Positions 6,407-13,294 of a DNA stretch of 14,121 nt are shown here, in pieces (within the stretch, counting starts at the first letter, position 1; every line of letters begins with the position of its first letter). Source of the stretch: JACJYE01 sp964432875. GTDB taxonomy: Bacteria > Bacteroidota > Bacteroidia > Chitinophagales > Saprospiraceae. Both the position numbers and the translations under genes were made by a program. The notes under the pieces are model-generated. The model did not search any database and was not told the DNA's origin. It was given only the letters and a program-made list of their open reading frames with translations. The DNA lies in NCBI GenBank assembly GCA_964432875.1, contig CAYSPJ010000131.1:1-14121 (forward strand), written 5' to 3'.

Positions 6407-6449
6407 TTTGCTATGGGCATTCCCTGAACTGGCCTAGCCCAATAGCAAA
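6407..6449 (+). other. Hairpin just downstream of lipoprotein gene 3
   Basis: TTTGCTATGGGC (6407-6418) pairs with GCCCAATAGCAAA (6437-6449), giving 8 + 4 bp around one bulged A (6441). It lies 22 bp after the stop. No T-run follows. It may protect the mRNA 3' end or assist the next terminator. Confidence 0.5.
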
Positions 6450-6453
6450 CCAC

Positions 6454-6490
6454 AATCCCCCTGGCGGTCCACTGCCGGGGGGATTTCGTT
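6454..6490 (+). terminator. Terminator of lipoprotein gene 3
   Basis: A 12-bp stem pairs AATCCCCCTGGC (6454-6465) with GCCGGGGGGATT (6474-6485) with one T-G wobble, around an 8-nt loop. A short T-rich tail (TTTCGTTT, from 6484) follows. It is very GC-rich and the most likely end of the transcript. Confidence 0.65.
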
Positions 6491-6760
6491 TAGAGCCCTT
6501 ACCGTGCACCTTCGGCTCGCCTGCGAGGCTAAAGGGGGTAAACCTGAAGAATCCGCGCCGCCCCCCTCCAAACCCGCGTTCATCCGTGTCCCATCCTGCA
6601 CAAAAAGAGGCACTGGAGGTCTAGGCTAAGAGCGGGGAAAGCAGTGTACAGTGCCAGCAGAAGCAGTCACTCCTGTCCGCTACAGAGGCCCCGGCTCAAT
6701 CACACTTCATTCCAACAACTTAATCCCCCGGACACCCACTAGCAAAACATCGCCCCCCCA

Positions 6761-6810
6761 CTTTACCCTTTAACCTTTACCCTTTAACCTTTACCCTTTA
6801 ACCTTTAACC
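6761..6810. repeat. Tandem 7-bp repeat, alternating CTTTACC and CTTTAAC
   Basis: Seven contiguous 7-bp units fill 6761-6809: CTTTACC and CTTTAAC alternate three times, then CTTTAAC once more, so there is a 14-bp higher-order period. A C7 tract (6753-6759) precedes the array. It ends 15 bp from the SNF2 stop codon (6825-6827), with T-rich sequence (6811-6825) between. It is the same family as the block at 50-201, which likewise sits at the 3' end of a minus-strand gene. Confidence 0.9.
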
Positions 6811-6824
6811 TTTTTATCCCTTTT

Positions 6825-9773
6825 TCAATCAAACAAATACTCAATATCCCCCCGCGAAAAGCTCGCCTTGCCCGCCTGTTCGATGATATCTTCGGCCAGT
6901 TGAGTTTTCCTTTCCTGCAGCTTGAGGATTTTCTCCTCGATGCTGTCCTTGGTGATAAATTTAATAGCGATGACGTGCTTATCCTGCCCGATGCGGTGGG
7001 CGCGGGCGATGGCCTGCTGCTCGGTAGTGGGGTTCCACCAGGGGTCGAGGATAAAGACGTAGTCGGCAGCGGTGAGGTTTAGGCCAGTGCCGCCAGATTT
7101 GATGGAGATGAGGAAAGACTGCACCGCCGGATCTTCCTGGAAATCGCGGATAGCGGCCTGCCGTTGGTTGCTGTTTTGCGCGCCGGTGAGCCAGGCATAA
7201 GGGGCAGCATGTAGATCGAAGTGCTGGCGGTAAAGCTCCAGGTATTGCACAAAAGAGCTAAAGATGAGCACCTTGTGCCCGCCTTTGCGGATGACATCCC
7301 AATGCTCCAGCACATCGTTGAACTTGCCGCTCTCCTTGGCATAAGTTTTTTCCGCCAGCACCGGGTGGTTGGCCAGTTGGCGCAAGCGGGTCAGGGTTTG
7401 CAATACCTGGAAGCGGAACTTGGGGTCGTCGGCCTGGAAGTTGTCCAGCAGGTAGTTCCGGGCAGCCGATTTCTCGCGCTCGTACAGGCGCTTCTGCTCG
7501 GGGGCCATCTCCGAGTAGAAGGACTTGATGGTCAGCTCCGGCAAATCCCGGGCGACTTCCTCCTTGGTGCGCCGCAGCAAGTAGGGCTGCACCAGTTGGC
7601 GCAGGCGGGCCTTCTTCTCCTCATCCTGCCGCTTCTCGATGGGGGTGATAAACTCCCGCTGGAAGAAAGCATAGCTACCCAGCAATCCCGGGTTGATGAA
7701 CTCCACCTGGGCCCAGAGGTCGGACAGCGAGTTCTCGATGGGCGTGCCGCTCAGGGAAATCTTGTGCCGGCCATCCAGTTGGTTGATGGCCCGGAAGACC
7801 TTGCTGTCTTTGTTTTTGATCTGCTGGCTCTCGTCCAGCACGATGTATTCGAAGGCCATGCGGCTCAGCAGCTCCTCGTCGCGCAGAGCGGTTTGGTAGG
7901 TAGTGAGGATGACATCGAAGCGGGCCAGCAAGCGGGCATCCTGGTAGCGCTTGTTGCCTGTATGGCGATAAACCTGGAGGCTGGGGGCGAAGCGCTTGAT
8001 TTCCGCTTCCCAGTTGAAGACCAGGGAGGCGGGTAGCACGATGAGCGCCTGCAGCGGCTTGAGGAAATCGACATCAGGTGCGGGTTCGAACAGGCCGAGC
8101 TGTCGGCTGCTGCTAGGGGCGGGGGCGGCGTTTTGAGCCTTGCGCTCCTTGGCGTGCAGCAGCATGGCGATGGTCTGCAGTGTTTTACCCAGGCCCATGT
8201 CGTCGGCCAGGCAGGCGCCGAGTTGGTTTTCGTACAATTGCATCAGCCAGCGCAATCCCTCCAGTTGGTAAGGGCGCAGCTCGGCCTTGAGCAGGGGAGA
8301 GGGGGCAACGCTGTCGGTATCCGCCTTGGGCTTGGCCATTTCTGTGGCGGCGGCGCTCAGCCCCAATTCATCCAGCAGGGTATATTGGCTCTTGGCCAGC
8401 CGCAGCCGCTCGCCTTCTTTTTTTCCAAACTGAAACAAGCCCTTGTAGCGGGCCATCCACTCCAGAGGGATGACAAAGACGCTGCCGTTGGGCAGGGTGT
8501 AAAGGCGGTTGCCTTCGCGGATGTTTTTGGCCAGCGCCAGGAAAGGGAAGCTAAACTCGCCCACGGTCACCTGGCCATAGAGGTCAAACCAGTCGCTTTG
8601 CTGCTCGGTATTGAGCACGGCTTTAGCCGGGTGCAGGTAAAGCTGTTGGCCTTCCACTGGCGGTGCCACGACTTCAAAGCCGGCTTTTTCCAGGGCAGCG
8701 CGCTGCTCCGCCAGCCATTCCAGCGCGAAGAAGGCATCTGCTGTAGCGCCGGGCGGCTCGAAGAAGCTGCCGGCGGTATTTTCCAGGCCGAAAGCGCGCA
8801 GCTTTTTCAGGTAAACCGCTTCCTGCTTCGGCGCGCGGTTCGCCTGCCGGATGAGCGGCTCTTCGCCCTCGCCAAACTCCAGCACGGTGCGCCTGCTCTT
8901 TTTATCGCTCCACTGGAAACTGGCACCCTCGTATGCCATCTGCACGCCAATCATCCAGCGGCCATCGAAGAGGTTCTGGGTGGGCTCCAGGCGGCAGGCG
9001 AGCAGCTCGGAATTTTGCACGATCTCAAAGCCATCCGCCTCGATTTCCGCCCTGGCGGCCACCTTGAGGATAAACTTTTGAAAATAGGCCTTGACCGCCG
9101 AGCGCTGGATCTGTACCTCCTCCTTCTGTTGAAACGGCTTGACCATATTGCCGTTGATGTGGGGCACCCGGTACAGCTTGTAATCGACAAATATCCAGGC
9201 CGGGTTATTGGTGATGGGGATGACATTTTTAGAATGGATTGGCCAGGCCCCCTGCGCATCGGCCAATTGCAGGCGGTAGCGTACCCCCTCGGCTTGTTTT
9301 TGGAAAAAGAGCAAGGGCTCGAGGGGCTCGCCAGTAGTGTCCAGGATGAAGCTGTCCACCAGGCTCCGGCGGTCCACTTCCCAGGTGAGGGGCAGGCGGT
9401 GTTCGGTGGCCAGCTTGAGGAATTCGTCCAGCAAGCGGTGGCAATAAGTGGTGACCGCCAGGGCTATTTCTTTATCTTGTAGCAGCTTATCCAGTGGTTT
9501 GGGGCGCTTTTTGGGCGGGTTGAAACGCTCTTCCAGCGCTTTGGGCTGGAGCCTTTCCACTATGCCGAACATCCGCTCCCGCTCCAGGCCGAGCTCCAGG
9601 CCAAAGCTGCCGATGGTTTTAGCCAGGGCTTTCTGCCGGATATGCGCCAAGCGGCCATCCTGCCCGCGGCTGGCAATATAGGCCATGGGCAGGTATAGCC
9701 CCTCTGCGGCAGGGTAGAGGTCGTAAAAAACGTCGTGCTCGCTTGGCTTGGCTTGTTCAGCGAAGAGTTGCAT
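6825..9773 (-). CDS. SNF2/Rad54-family DEAD/DEAH-box helicase (ATPase)
   Basis: A 982-residue SNF2-family ATPase, which translocates on double-stranded DNA and remodels protein-DNA complexes using ATP; the specific role in bacteria is mostly unknown. The N-terminal 490 residues are a long accessory region without a motif I can name. The ATPase core follows: Walker A DDMGLGKT (524-531), Walker B variant DESQ (647-650), motif III SGTPIENSLSDLW (675-687), the HPVL segment (803-806), motif V SGGTGLNLT (893-901) and motif VI QAIARAHRIGQ (920-930). The C-terminal RecA-like lobe ends with EEKILKLQERK (946-956). Length and motif set match full-length Bacteroidota SNF2 proteins, so it appears intact. 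A -7 box (9800-9807) lies just upstream, supporting the start at 9773. The gene is divergent from a degraded paralogue. Confidence 0.93.
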   Translation of the reverse strand: MQLFAEQAKPSEHDVFYDLYPAAEGLYLPMAYIASRGQDGRLAHIRQKALAKTIGSFGLELGLERERMFGIVERLQPKALEERFNPPKKRPKPLDKLLQDKEIALAVTTYCHRLLDEFLKLATEHRLPLTWEVDRRSLVDSFILDTTGEPLEPLLFFQKQAEGVRYRLQLADAQGAWPIHSKNVIPITNNPAWIFVDYKLYRVPHINGNMVKPFQQKEEVQIQRSAVKAYFQKFILKVAARAEIEADGFEIVQNSELLACRLEPTQNLFDGRWMIGVQMAYEGASFQWSDKKSRRTVLEFGEGEEPLIRQANRAPKQEAVYLKKLRAFGLENTAGSFFEPPGATADAFFALEWLAEQRAALEKAGFEVVAPPVEGQQLYLHPAKAVLNTEQQSDWFDLYGQVTVGEFSFPFLALAKNIREGNRLYTLPNGSVFVIPLEWMARYKGLFQFGKKEGERLRLAKSQYTLLDELGLSAAATEMAKPKADTDSVAPSPLLKAELRPYQLEGLRWLMQLYENQLGACLADDMGLGKTLQTIAMLLHAKERKAQNAAPAPSSSRQLGLFEPAPDVDFLKPLQALIVLPASLVFNWEAEIKRFAPSLQVYRHTGNKRYQDARLLARFDVILTTYQTALRDEELLSRMAFEYIVLDESQQIKNKDSKVFRAINQLDGRHKISLSGTPIENSLSDLWAQVEFINPGLLGSYAFFQREFITPIEKRQDEEKKARLRQLVQPYLLRRTKEEVARDLPELTIKSFYSEMAPEQKRLYEREKSAARNYLLDNFQADDPKFRFQVLQTLTRLRQLANHPVLAEKTYAKESGKFNDVLEHWDVIRKGGHKVLIFSSFVQYLELYRQHFDLHAAPYAWLTGAQNSNQRQAAIRDFQEDPAVQSFLISIKSGGTGLNLTAADYVFILDPWWNPTTEQQAIARAHRIGQDKHVIAIKFITKDSIEEKILKLQERKTQLAEDIIEQAGKASFSRGDIEYLFD

Positions 9774-9799
9774 GTTTTGGGTTGTTGCAAAAAGGGAGG

Positions 9800-9807
9800 C
9801 AAAGATA
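9800..9807 (-). promoter_or_regulatory. Candidate -7 box for the SNF2 helicase gene
   Basis: On the minus strand this reads TATCTTTG, an exact TAnnTTTG box, 26 bp before the start codon at 9773. No TTG is found at the usual distance upstream, so the promoter would be incomplete. The leader would be about 20 nt. Confidence 0.4.
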
Positions 9808-9866
9808 AGGGGAAAATGTGGGGGTAGTATGGAAAATCATCATAAATTGCCTCGCAGCATAGCGGC

Positions 9867-10298
9867 TTGGAGCAATGTTTTAAAATGCAGCAGCGCTTCG
9901 GCATCGAAGCGCCCTTCCTGCACGGCGGCGTCTCGCGTAAAAACCGCGACCAGATGGTGGAGGACTTTCAGACGAAGCGCTCGCATCGCCTGTTGCTGCT
10001 TTCGCTCAAAGCAGGCGGCACCGGCCTGAACCTCACCGCCGCCAGCCAGGTCATCCACTACGACCTATGGCGGAACCCGGCGGTGGAAGCTCAGGCGACC
10101 GACCGCGCCTTCCGCATCGGCCAGCAACGCAACGTGCAGGTACACCGTTTCATCACCTCGGCTGCTTTTGAGGAGCGCATCGATGCCATGATCCAGTCCA
10201 AAAAGGAGCTGGCAAATCTCACGGTGGCTAGCGGCGAAACCTGGATCGGGGAGCTTTCAGACCGGGAGCTGCGGCAGTTGTTCCAGTTGGGGCGTTGA
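9867..10298 (+). pseudogene. C-terminal remnant of a second SNF2-family helicase
   Basis: This open frame (at most 9846-10298) encodes only the last quarter of an SNF2 ATPase: RFGIEAPFLHGG, motif V KAGGTGLNLT (48-57) and motif VI QATDRAFRIGQ (76-86), then FEERIDAMIQSKKEL and the family-like end LSDRELRQLFQL. Walker A, the DExx motif and the whole first RecA-like lobe are missing. Residues numbered are from the TTG at 9867; family similarity begins near residue 7-10, so the break is near 9885. The segments preceding it have no helicase similarity in any frame. The sequence differs clearly from the C-terminus of the intact SNF2 gene next door (HYDLWRNP against ILDPWWNP), so it is a remnant of a different subfamily and not a recent copy. 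It cannot work as an ATPase alone. The retained motifs are undamaged, which suggests recent truncation. Confidence 0.8.
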
Positions 10299-10324
10299 AC
10301 CTTTCGGGAGAAATGCCTATCTTG
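10295..10324 (+). promoter_or_regulatory. Possible promoter of the phosphatase/CotH-like gene pair
   Basis: TTG (10295-10297) is followed after 20 nt by TATCTTG (10318-10324), one base short of a perfect TAnnTTTG box. Transcription would start about 15 nt before the ATG at 10346. The site overlaps the stop codon of the helicase remnant. The match is imperfect. Confidence 0.35.
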
Positions 10325-10345
10325 CCGGAGAAAAAAGAAGCTGTT

Positions 10346-11449
10346 ATGACGAGATGTTGTGTATGCCGGAACTTGTGCGGAGTATGGGCGCTGTTGCTCC
10401 CCGTTTTTTTGTTTGCTCAAGGCCAAGCTGCGGCTCAATTTTTCAATGATGGGCCTTATCTCTTTTTTGAGGAAGAACACTTGGTGGCCAGATGGGTTTA
10501 TCAAGGCCAATTGCGGGAGGATACCATCCAGTCTGGCCGGCCGCTGCAAATCGACGCGGGTGTTTCCGAATCTTTTGATGCCGCCTATTTAGATTTTGAT
10601 ACGGCCTACCAGCTTTCCCCGGTCACTGCTTATACGGGCGTAGAGCATCTGGCGGTAGTGAGCGATGTGCACGGCCAATATCACACCATGGTCGCCTTAT
10701 TGGAAGCGCATTGTGTGATTGATGAAGACGCTAATTGGTTGTTTGGCGATGGCCACCTGGTCGTATTGGGTGATGTCTTTGACCGGGGAGATAAAGTGAC
10801 GGACATCTTCTGGTTGATTTATAAATTGGAAAAGCAGGCTGAGCAGGCGGGCGGGAAAGTCCACTTCCTATTGGGCAATCACGAAGTGATGGTCTTGCAA
10901 AATGACCTGCGTTATGTAAACCGCAATTATCGCTTCACGATGGGGGTTATTCGCCGTTCTTACCACGCGCTGTATGGAAAGGATACCTACCTCGGGCGCT
11001 GGCTGCGCTCTAAGCCAACCGCGATTACGATCAACGACATCGCCTTTGTTCATGCGGGTTTTTCCGGGCCGGTACTAAAGCTGGGTTTGTCGATGCACGA
11101 GATAAACACCCTGTTTCAGGAAAAAATCATTGACCAAAGCGAGGAGTCGGTGATGAATGACCCCGTCTTGGCCTTGCTTTATACTGAAATCGGGCCGATT
11201 TGGTACCGGGGCTATTTTGCGGAGGACTTTACCCGCGAGCAGGCCCAGCGCACTCTCCGGCAGCTCAAGGTCAAACATGTCGTGGTGGGGCACACTTCCA
11301 ATACGAAAATCGTGTCTATCCATCGCAACCGGGTTATCGGCGCAGATTCAAGCATCAAACTGGGCGGGAAAAACGGCGAATTATTGCTCGTTTCCCGAGG
11401 GCACTTCTACCGCGCTGGCCATGATGGCCGCATCGAAAAACTAAAATAA
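10346..11449 (+). CDS. Exported PPP-like metallophosphatase (calcineurin-like phosphoesterase)
   Basis: The 367-residue protein belongs to the two-metal Metallophos superfamily, closest in motif layout to the PPP phosphatases. Visible motifs are SDVHGQ (106-111; D107 and H109 as metal ligands), GDVFDRGD (142-149), LGNHEVM (176-182), VHAGF (235-239; H236) and VGHTS (314-318; H316). The start at 10346 is preferred over the upstream TTG (10295) and ATG (10313). It gives a compact signal peptide: basic TRCCVCRN, hydrophobic GVWALLLPVFLFA, then QAAAQ. A purine-rich AGAAG precedes it. The protein is therefore likely periplasmic or secreted. PPP-type members in bacteria act on phosphoproteins or small phosphoesters; the substrate here is unknown. 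The next gene begins 6 bp after the stop, so the two are almost certainly co-transcribed. Confidence 0.85.
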   Translation: MTRCCVCRNLCGVWALLLPVFLFAQGQAAAQFFNDGPYLFFEEEHLVARWVYQGQLREDTIQSGRPLQIDAGVSESFDAAYLDFDTAYQLSPVTAYTGVEHLAVVSDVHGQYHTMVALLEAHCVIDEDANWLFGDGHLVVLGDVFDRGDKVTDIFWLIYKLEKQAEQAGGKVHFLLGNHEVMVLQNDLRYVNRNYRFTMGVIRRSYHALYGKDTYLGRWLRSKPTAITINDIAFVHAGFSGPVLKLGLSMHEINTLFQEKIIDQSEESVMNDPVLALLYTEIGPIWYRGYFAEDFTREQAQRTLRQLKVKHVVVGHTSNTKIVSIHRNRVIGADSSIKLGGKNGELLLVSRGHFYRAGHDGRIEKLK

Positions 11450-11455
11450 GCAAGC

Positions 11456-12493
11456 ATGAAACACCTTTACCGTTTACTGGCCTTACTCTTTCTTTTGCCG
11501 CTCCAACTATCGGCTCAGGAAGCCCAAACAGCTGAAGCCGGGCTGGGGTTGTTTAATTATCTCTGCCAGCAACGAGACTCCTTGCCGGTGCTTGCTCTGG
11601 AAACAAACTGGACAAAGCTGGTAAGAAAAAAAGATGATGAAGCTTATCAGGATGGGAAGCTTAGTTTCATCGGCCCCGGCGGCAGCGCTGCTGATATCAT
11701 CGTCCAACTACGCGCCCGGGGCAACATGCGCAAGGAGGTCTGCTACTATCCTCCAGTCCGATTGAAAATCGAAAAAAAACTGCTCAGGGATATGGGCTTT
11801 GCCCCGCTCAATAAACTGAAGTTAGTCCTGTCCTGCAAAAGCGGGCCGCGAGATGAAAACTGTTTGTTGCGGGAATACCTGGCCTACAAACTCTATGAAA
11901 TCTTGGAGCCTGACTATCACTTGCGCACTGCGCTCGTCAAGCTACAAGGCTTGCAGGAAGGGGATGAGCGCTTCTTTGCCTATGCTTTTTTAGTGGAGCA
12001 CGAAGATGAGCTGATCGCCCGCTTGGGGGGGCAGATCATCGACAAAGGCATCATGAGGGTACACGCTCTCGAGCGCGATTCCTACGTGAAGGTGTGCTTT
12101 TTCCAGTACATGATTGCCAATACGGATTGGGCGGTCAACAACCGGCACAACCTCCGCTTCATCAAGTTGCCGGAGAAAAAACGCCTGACCGTAATCCCTT
12201 ACGATTTTGACTATGCTGGTTTTACGGGTACAGACTATGCCATACCCCATTCTTCTCTGCCGATTCAAAGCGTAGAGCAACGCCATTTCATGGGTTTCCA
12301 GATTACCAAAGAGGAGGCTTTGGCAACGGCAGCGCTGTTTCTGGAGCGCAAGGAGGGCATCATGAAGCTTTGCGATGAGTTTGATCTTTTGGATGAACGC
12401 AATAAGAAAGCAGCACAGAAGTATCTCGCTGGCTTTTTTGAGCTGCTGGAGGATGAAAAAAGGATAGTGAGGACCTTTGTAAATGCGAATTAA
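11456..12493 (+). CDS. Exported CotH-like (atypical kinase-fold-like) protein, putative
   Basis: The 345-residue protein has a signal peptide (KHLYRLLALLFLLPLQLSAQ) and no further membrane segment. The layout recalls CotH, the secreted spore-coat protein kinase family. It has a glycine-containing LRARGN (85-90), then VRLKIEKK (K104 as possible nucleotide-binding lysine), E140 in LLREYLAYKLYE, a catalytic-loop-like NTDWAVNNRHN (D224, N228/N229) and PYDFD (248-252), which could be the metal-binding DFG equivalent. These assignments are my reading by analogy, not an alignment. Similar exported proteins are common in Bacteroidota and usually carry no name. It follows the phosphatase gene by 6 bp (TAAGCAAGCATG), which implies one transcript and perhaps a joint function. 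Alternatively it could be a non-catalytic member. No terminator with a T-run follows; the next gene converges. Confidence 0.6.
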   Translation: MKHLYRLLALLFLLPLQLSAQEAQTAEAGLGLFNYLCQQRDSLPVLALETNWTKLVRKKDDEAYQDGKLSFIGPGGSAADIIVQLRARGNMRKEVCYYPPVRLKIEKKLLRDMGFAPLNKLKLVLSCKSGPRDENCLLREYLAYKLYEILEPDYHLRTALVKLQGLQEGDERFFAYAFLVEHEDELIARLGGQIIDKGIMRVHALERDSYVKVCFFQYMIANTDWAVNNRHNLRFIKLPEKKRLTVIPYDFDYAGFTGTDYAIPHSSLPIQSVEQRHFMGFQITKEEALATAALFLERKEGIMKLCDEFDLLDERNKKAAQKYLAGFFELLEDEKRIVRTFVNAN

Positions 12494-12494
12494 A

Positions 12495-12612
12495 AGCCCC
12501 TTGTAAAAACTCCCCCCAAGGCCTGCTGCGCTGATGCGTCCGGTGAGGGGCCTATTGCCCGCGGCTTGGGAGGCCCTAGGATTGCTGGGCTTCCCCGCGC
12601 TCAGCCCCTTGT
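12495..12612. repeat. 10-bp direct repeat bordering the convergent intergenic gap
   Basis: AGCCCCTTGT occurs at 12495-12504, just after the stop at 12491-12493, and again at 12603-12612, just before the stop of the converging gene (12614-12616). Between them lies a 6-bp stem GGGCCT/AGGCCC (12548-12553/12571-12576). No T-run terminator was found for either gene. Confidence 0.55.
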
Positions 12613-12613
12613 C

Positions 12614-13204
12614 TTACAGGGTCCAGCCCTTGGGCGCAGTGAGCTGGTTGTACTCCTTGATGATAGCTGGCAGATCATTGAATTTATAGCCCTCCTGCCC
12701 GATTTTCCCCGCCAATTCCGGGGCGTTCCTTTGCAGCAGCCGCTGCACCTTTCTTTTATAGGCGGTGCGCCGCAAGCGCAATGGATGCTTATCAGGCGAC
12801 AAGAGCCAGTATTCGGTCAAGACATATTGCTCGGCGTAGAGTAGCCCCTGGTTGAAACTCGTGCGGAGGCGTAGCTCCGGAGCCAAAAACAGGCTGAGGC
12901 TCCCTTGTTCTACTACGCGCATAAAGCGGCTGGATTGGCGGATGGGCAGGGATACATAGGTAATGTATCCCTCTTCAGTTTGATAGACAAAGCCACGGAT
13001 CAGCTCGGCCTGGATGAAGTAGGTAGTGCCAAAGTCATTGATGAAGACGACGACGCTCTCGGAGGTGGTCTGATAGACCTCGGCTACGTAGCCGGTGAGC
13101 TTTTTCTGGTCTTTGGTCACAATATAACCGCGCCAGGGGGCTGCCTGTAAGGCGGCAGCCAAGGATAAGCAAAAAAGCGTAACAGGAAGGTAGCCAAGCT
13201 TCAT
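12614..13204 (-). CDS. Small exported protein of unknown function
   Basis: The 196-residue protein starts with a signal peptide (KLGYLPVTLFCLSLAAALQAA, then PWRGYI) and is otherwise soluble. I place the start at 13204 and not at the in-frame ATG at 13252, because 13204 gives a normal signal peptide and a good promoter lies between the two. The mature part begins with a beta-rich region (GYIVTKDQKKLTGYVAEVY, FINDFGTTYFIQAELIRGFVYQTEEGYITYVSL). It then has an FMRVVEQGSLSLFLAPE segment and a basic, helical C-terminus (YKRKVQRLLQRNAPELAGKIG, IIKEYNQL). This arrangement is familiar from uncharacterised secreted Bacteroidota proteins, but I cannot name a family. It has no catalytic motif. It converges with the CotH-like gene and is read in the same direction as the barrel gene 90 bp upstream, but appears to have its own promoter. 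Confidence 0.8.
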   Translation of the reverse strand: MKLGYLPVTLFCLSLAAALQAAPWRGYIVTKDQKKLTGYVAEVYQTTSESVVVFINDFGTTYFIQAELIRGFVYQTEEGYITYVSLPIRQSSRFMRVVEQGSLSLFLAPELRLRTSFNQGLLYAEQYVLTEYWLLSPDKHPLRLRRTAYKRKVQRLLQRNAPELAGKIGQEGYKFNDLPAIIKEYNQLTAPKGWTL

Positions 13205-13221
13205 AAGCGCCGTATCTGCCC

Positions 13222-13252
13222 CAAAGATAGATGCTTTTGCAGAAAATATCAA
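13222..13252 (-). promoter_or_regulatory. Bacteroidota-type promoter of the small exported protein gene
   Basis: On the minus strand TTG (13250-13252) is followed after 20 nt by TATCTTTG (13222-13229), an exact TAnnTTTG -7 box. Transcription would start near 13215-13217, only about a dozen bases before the ATG at 13204. The position decides the start codon, because the box lies inside the longer alternative reading frame from 13252. Confidence 0.65.
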
Positions 13253-13294
13253 CTTCTTTCCTGCCGATGGCTTTTGGCAGACCTTCTAATTGGC

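Larger units (their letters stand above)
6385..6824. other. Intergenic region between lipoprotein gene 3 and the SNF2 gene
   Basis: The two genes converge here. Two hairpins (6407-6449 and 6454-6490) follow lipoprotein gene 3. From about 6491 to 6750 nothing recognisable was found. A C7 tract (6753-6759) and a tandem CTTTACC/CTTTAAC repeat (6761-6810) then abut the stop codon of the SNF2 gene. Confidence 0.6.

Noticed and set aside
7221..8036. 271-residue open frame antisense to the SNF2 ATPase core
   Set aside because: It is the complement of conserved motif-bearing DNA (DESQ, SGTP region); its Leu/Gln/Val-rich composition is that of a shadow frame.
8133..9482. 449-residue open frame antisense to the SNF2 gene
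   Set aside because: It lies wholly opposite a gene with a complete set of SNF2 motifs and shows no signal, domain or promoter of its own; long antisense frames are common in GC-rich coding DNA.
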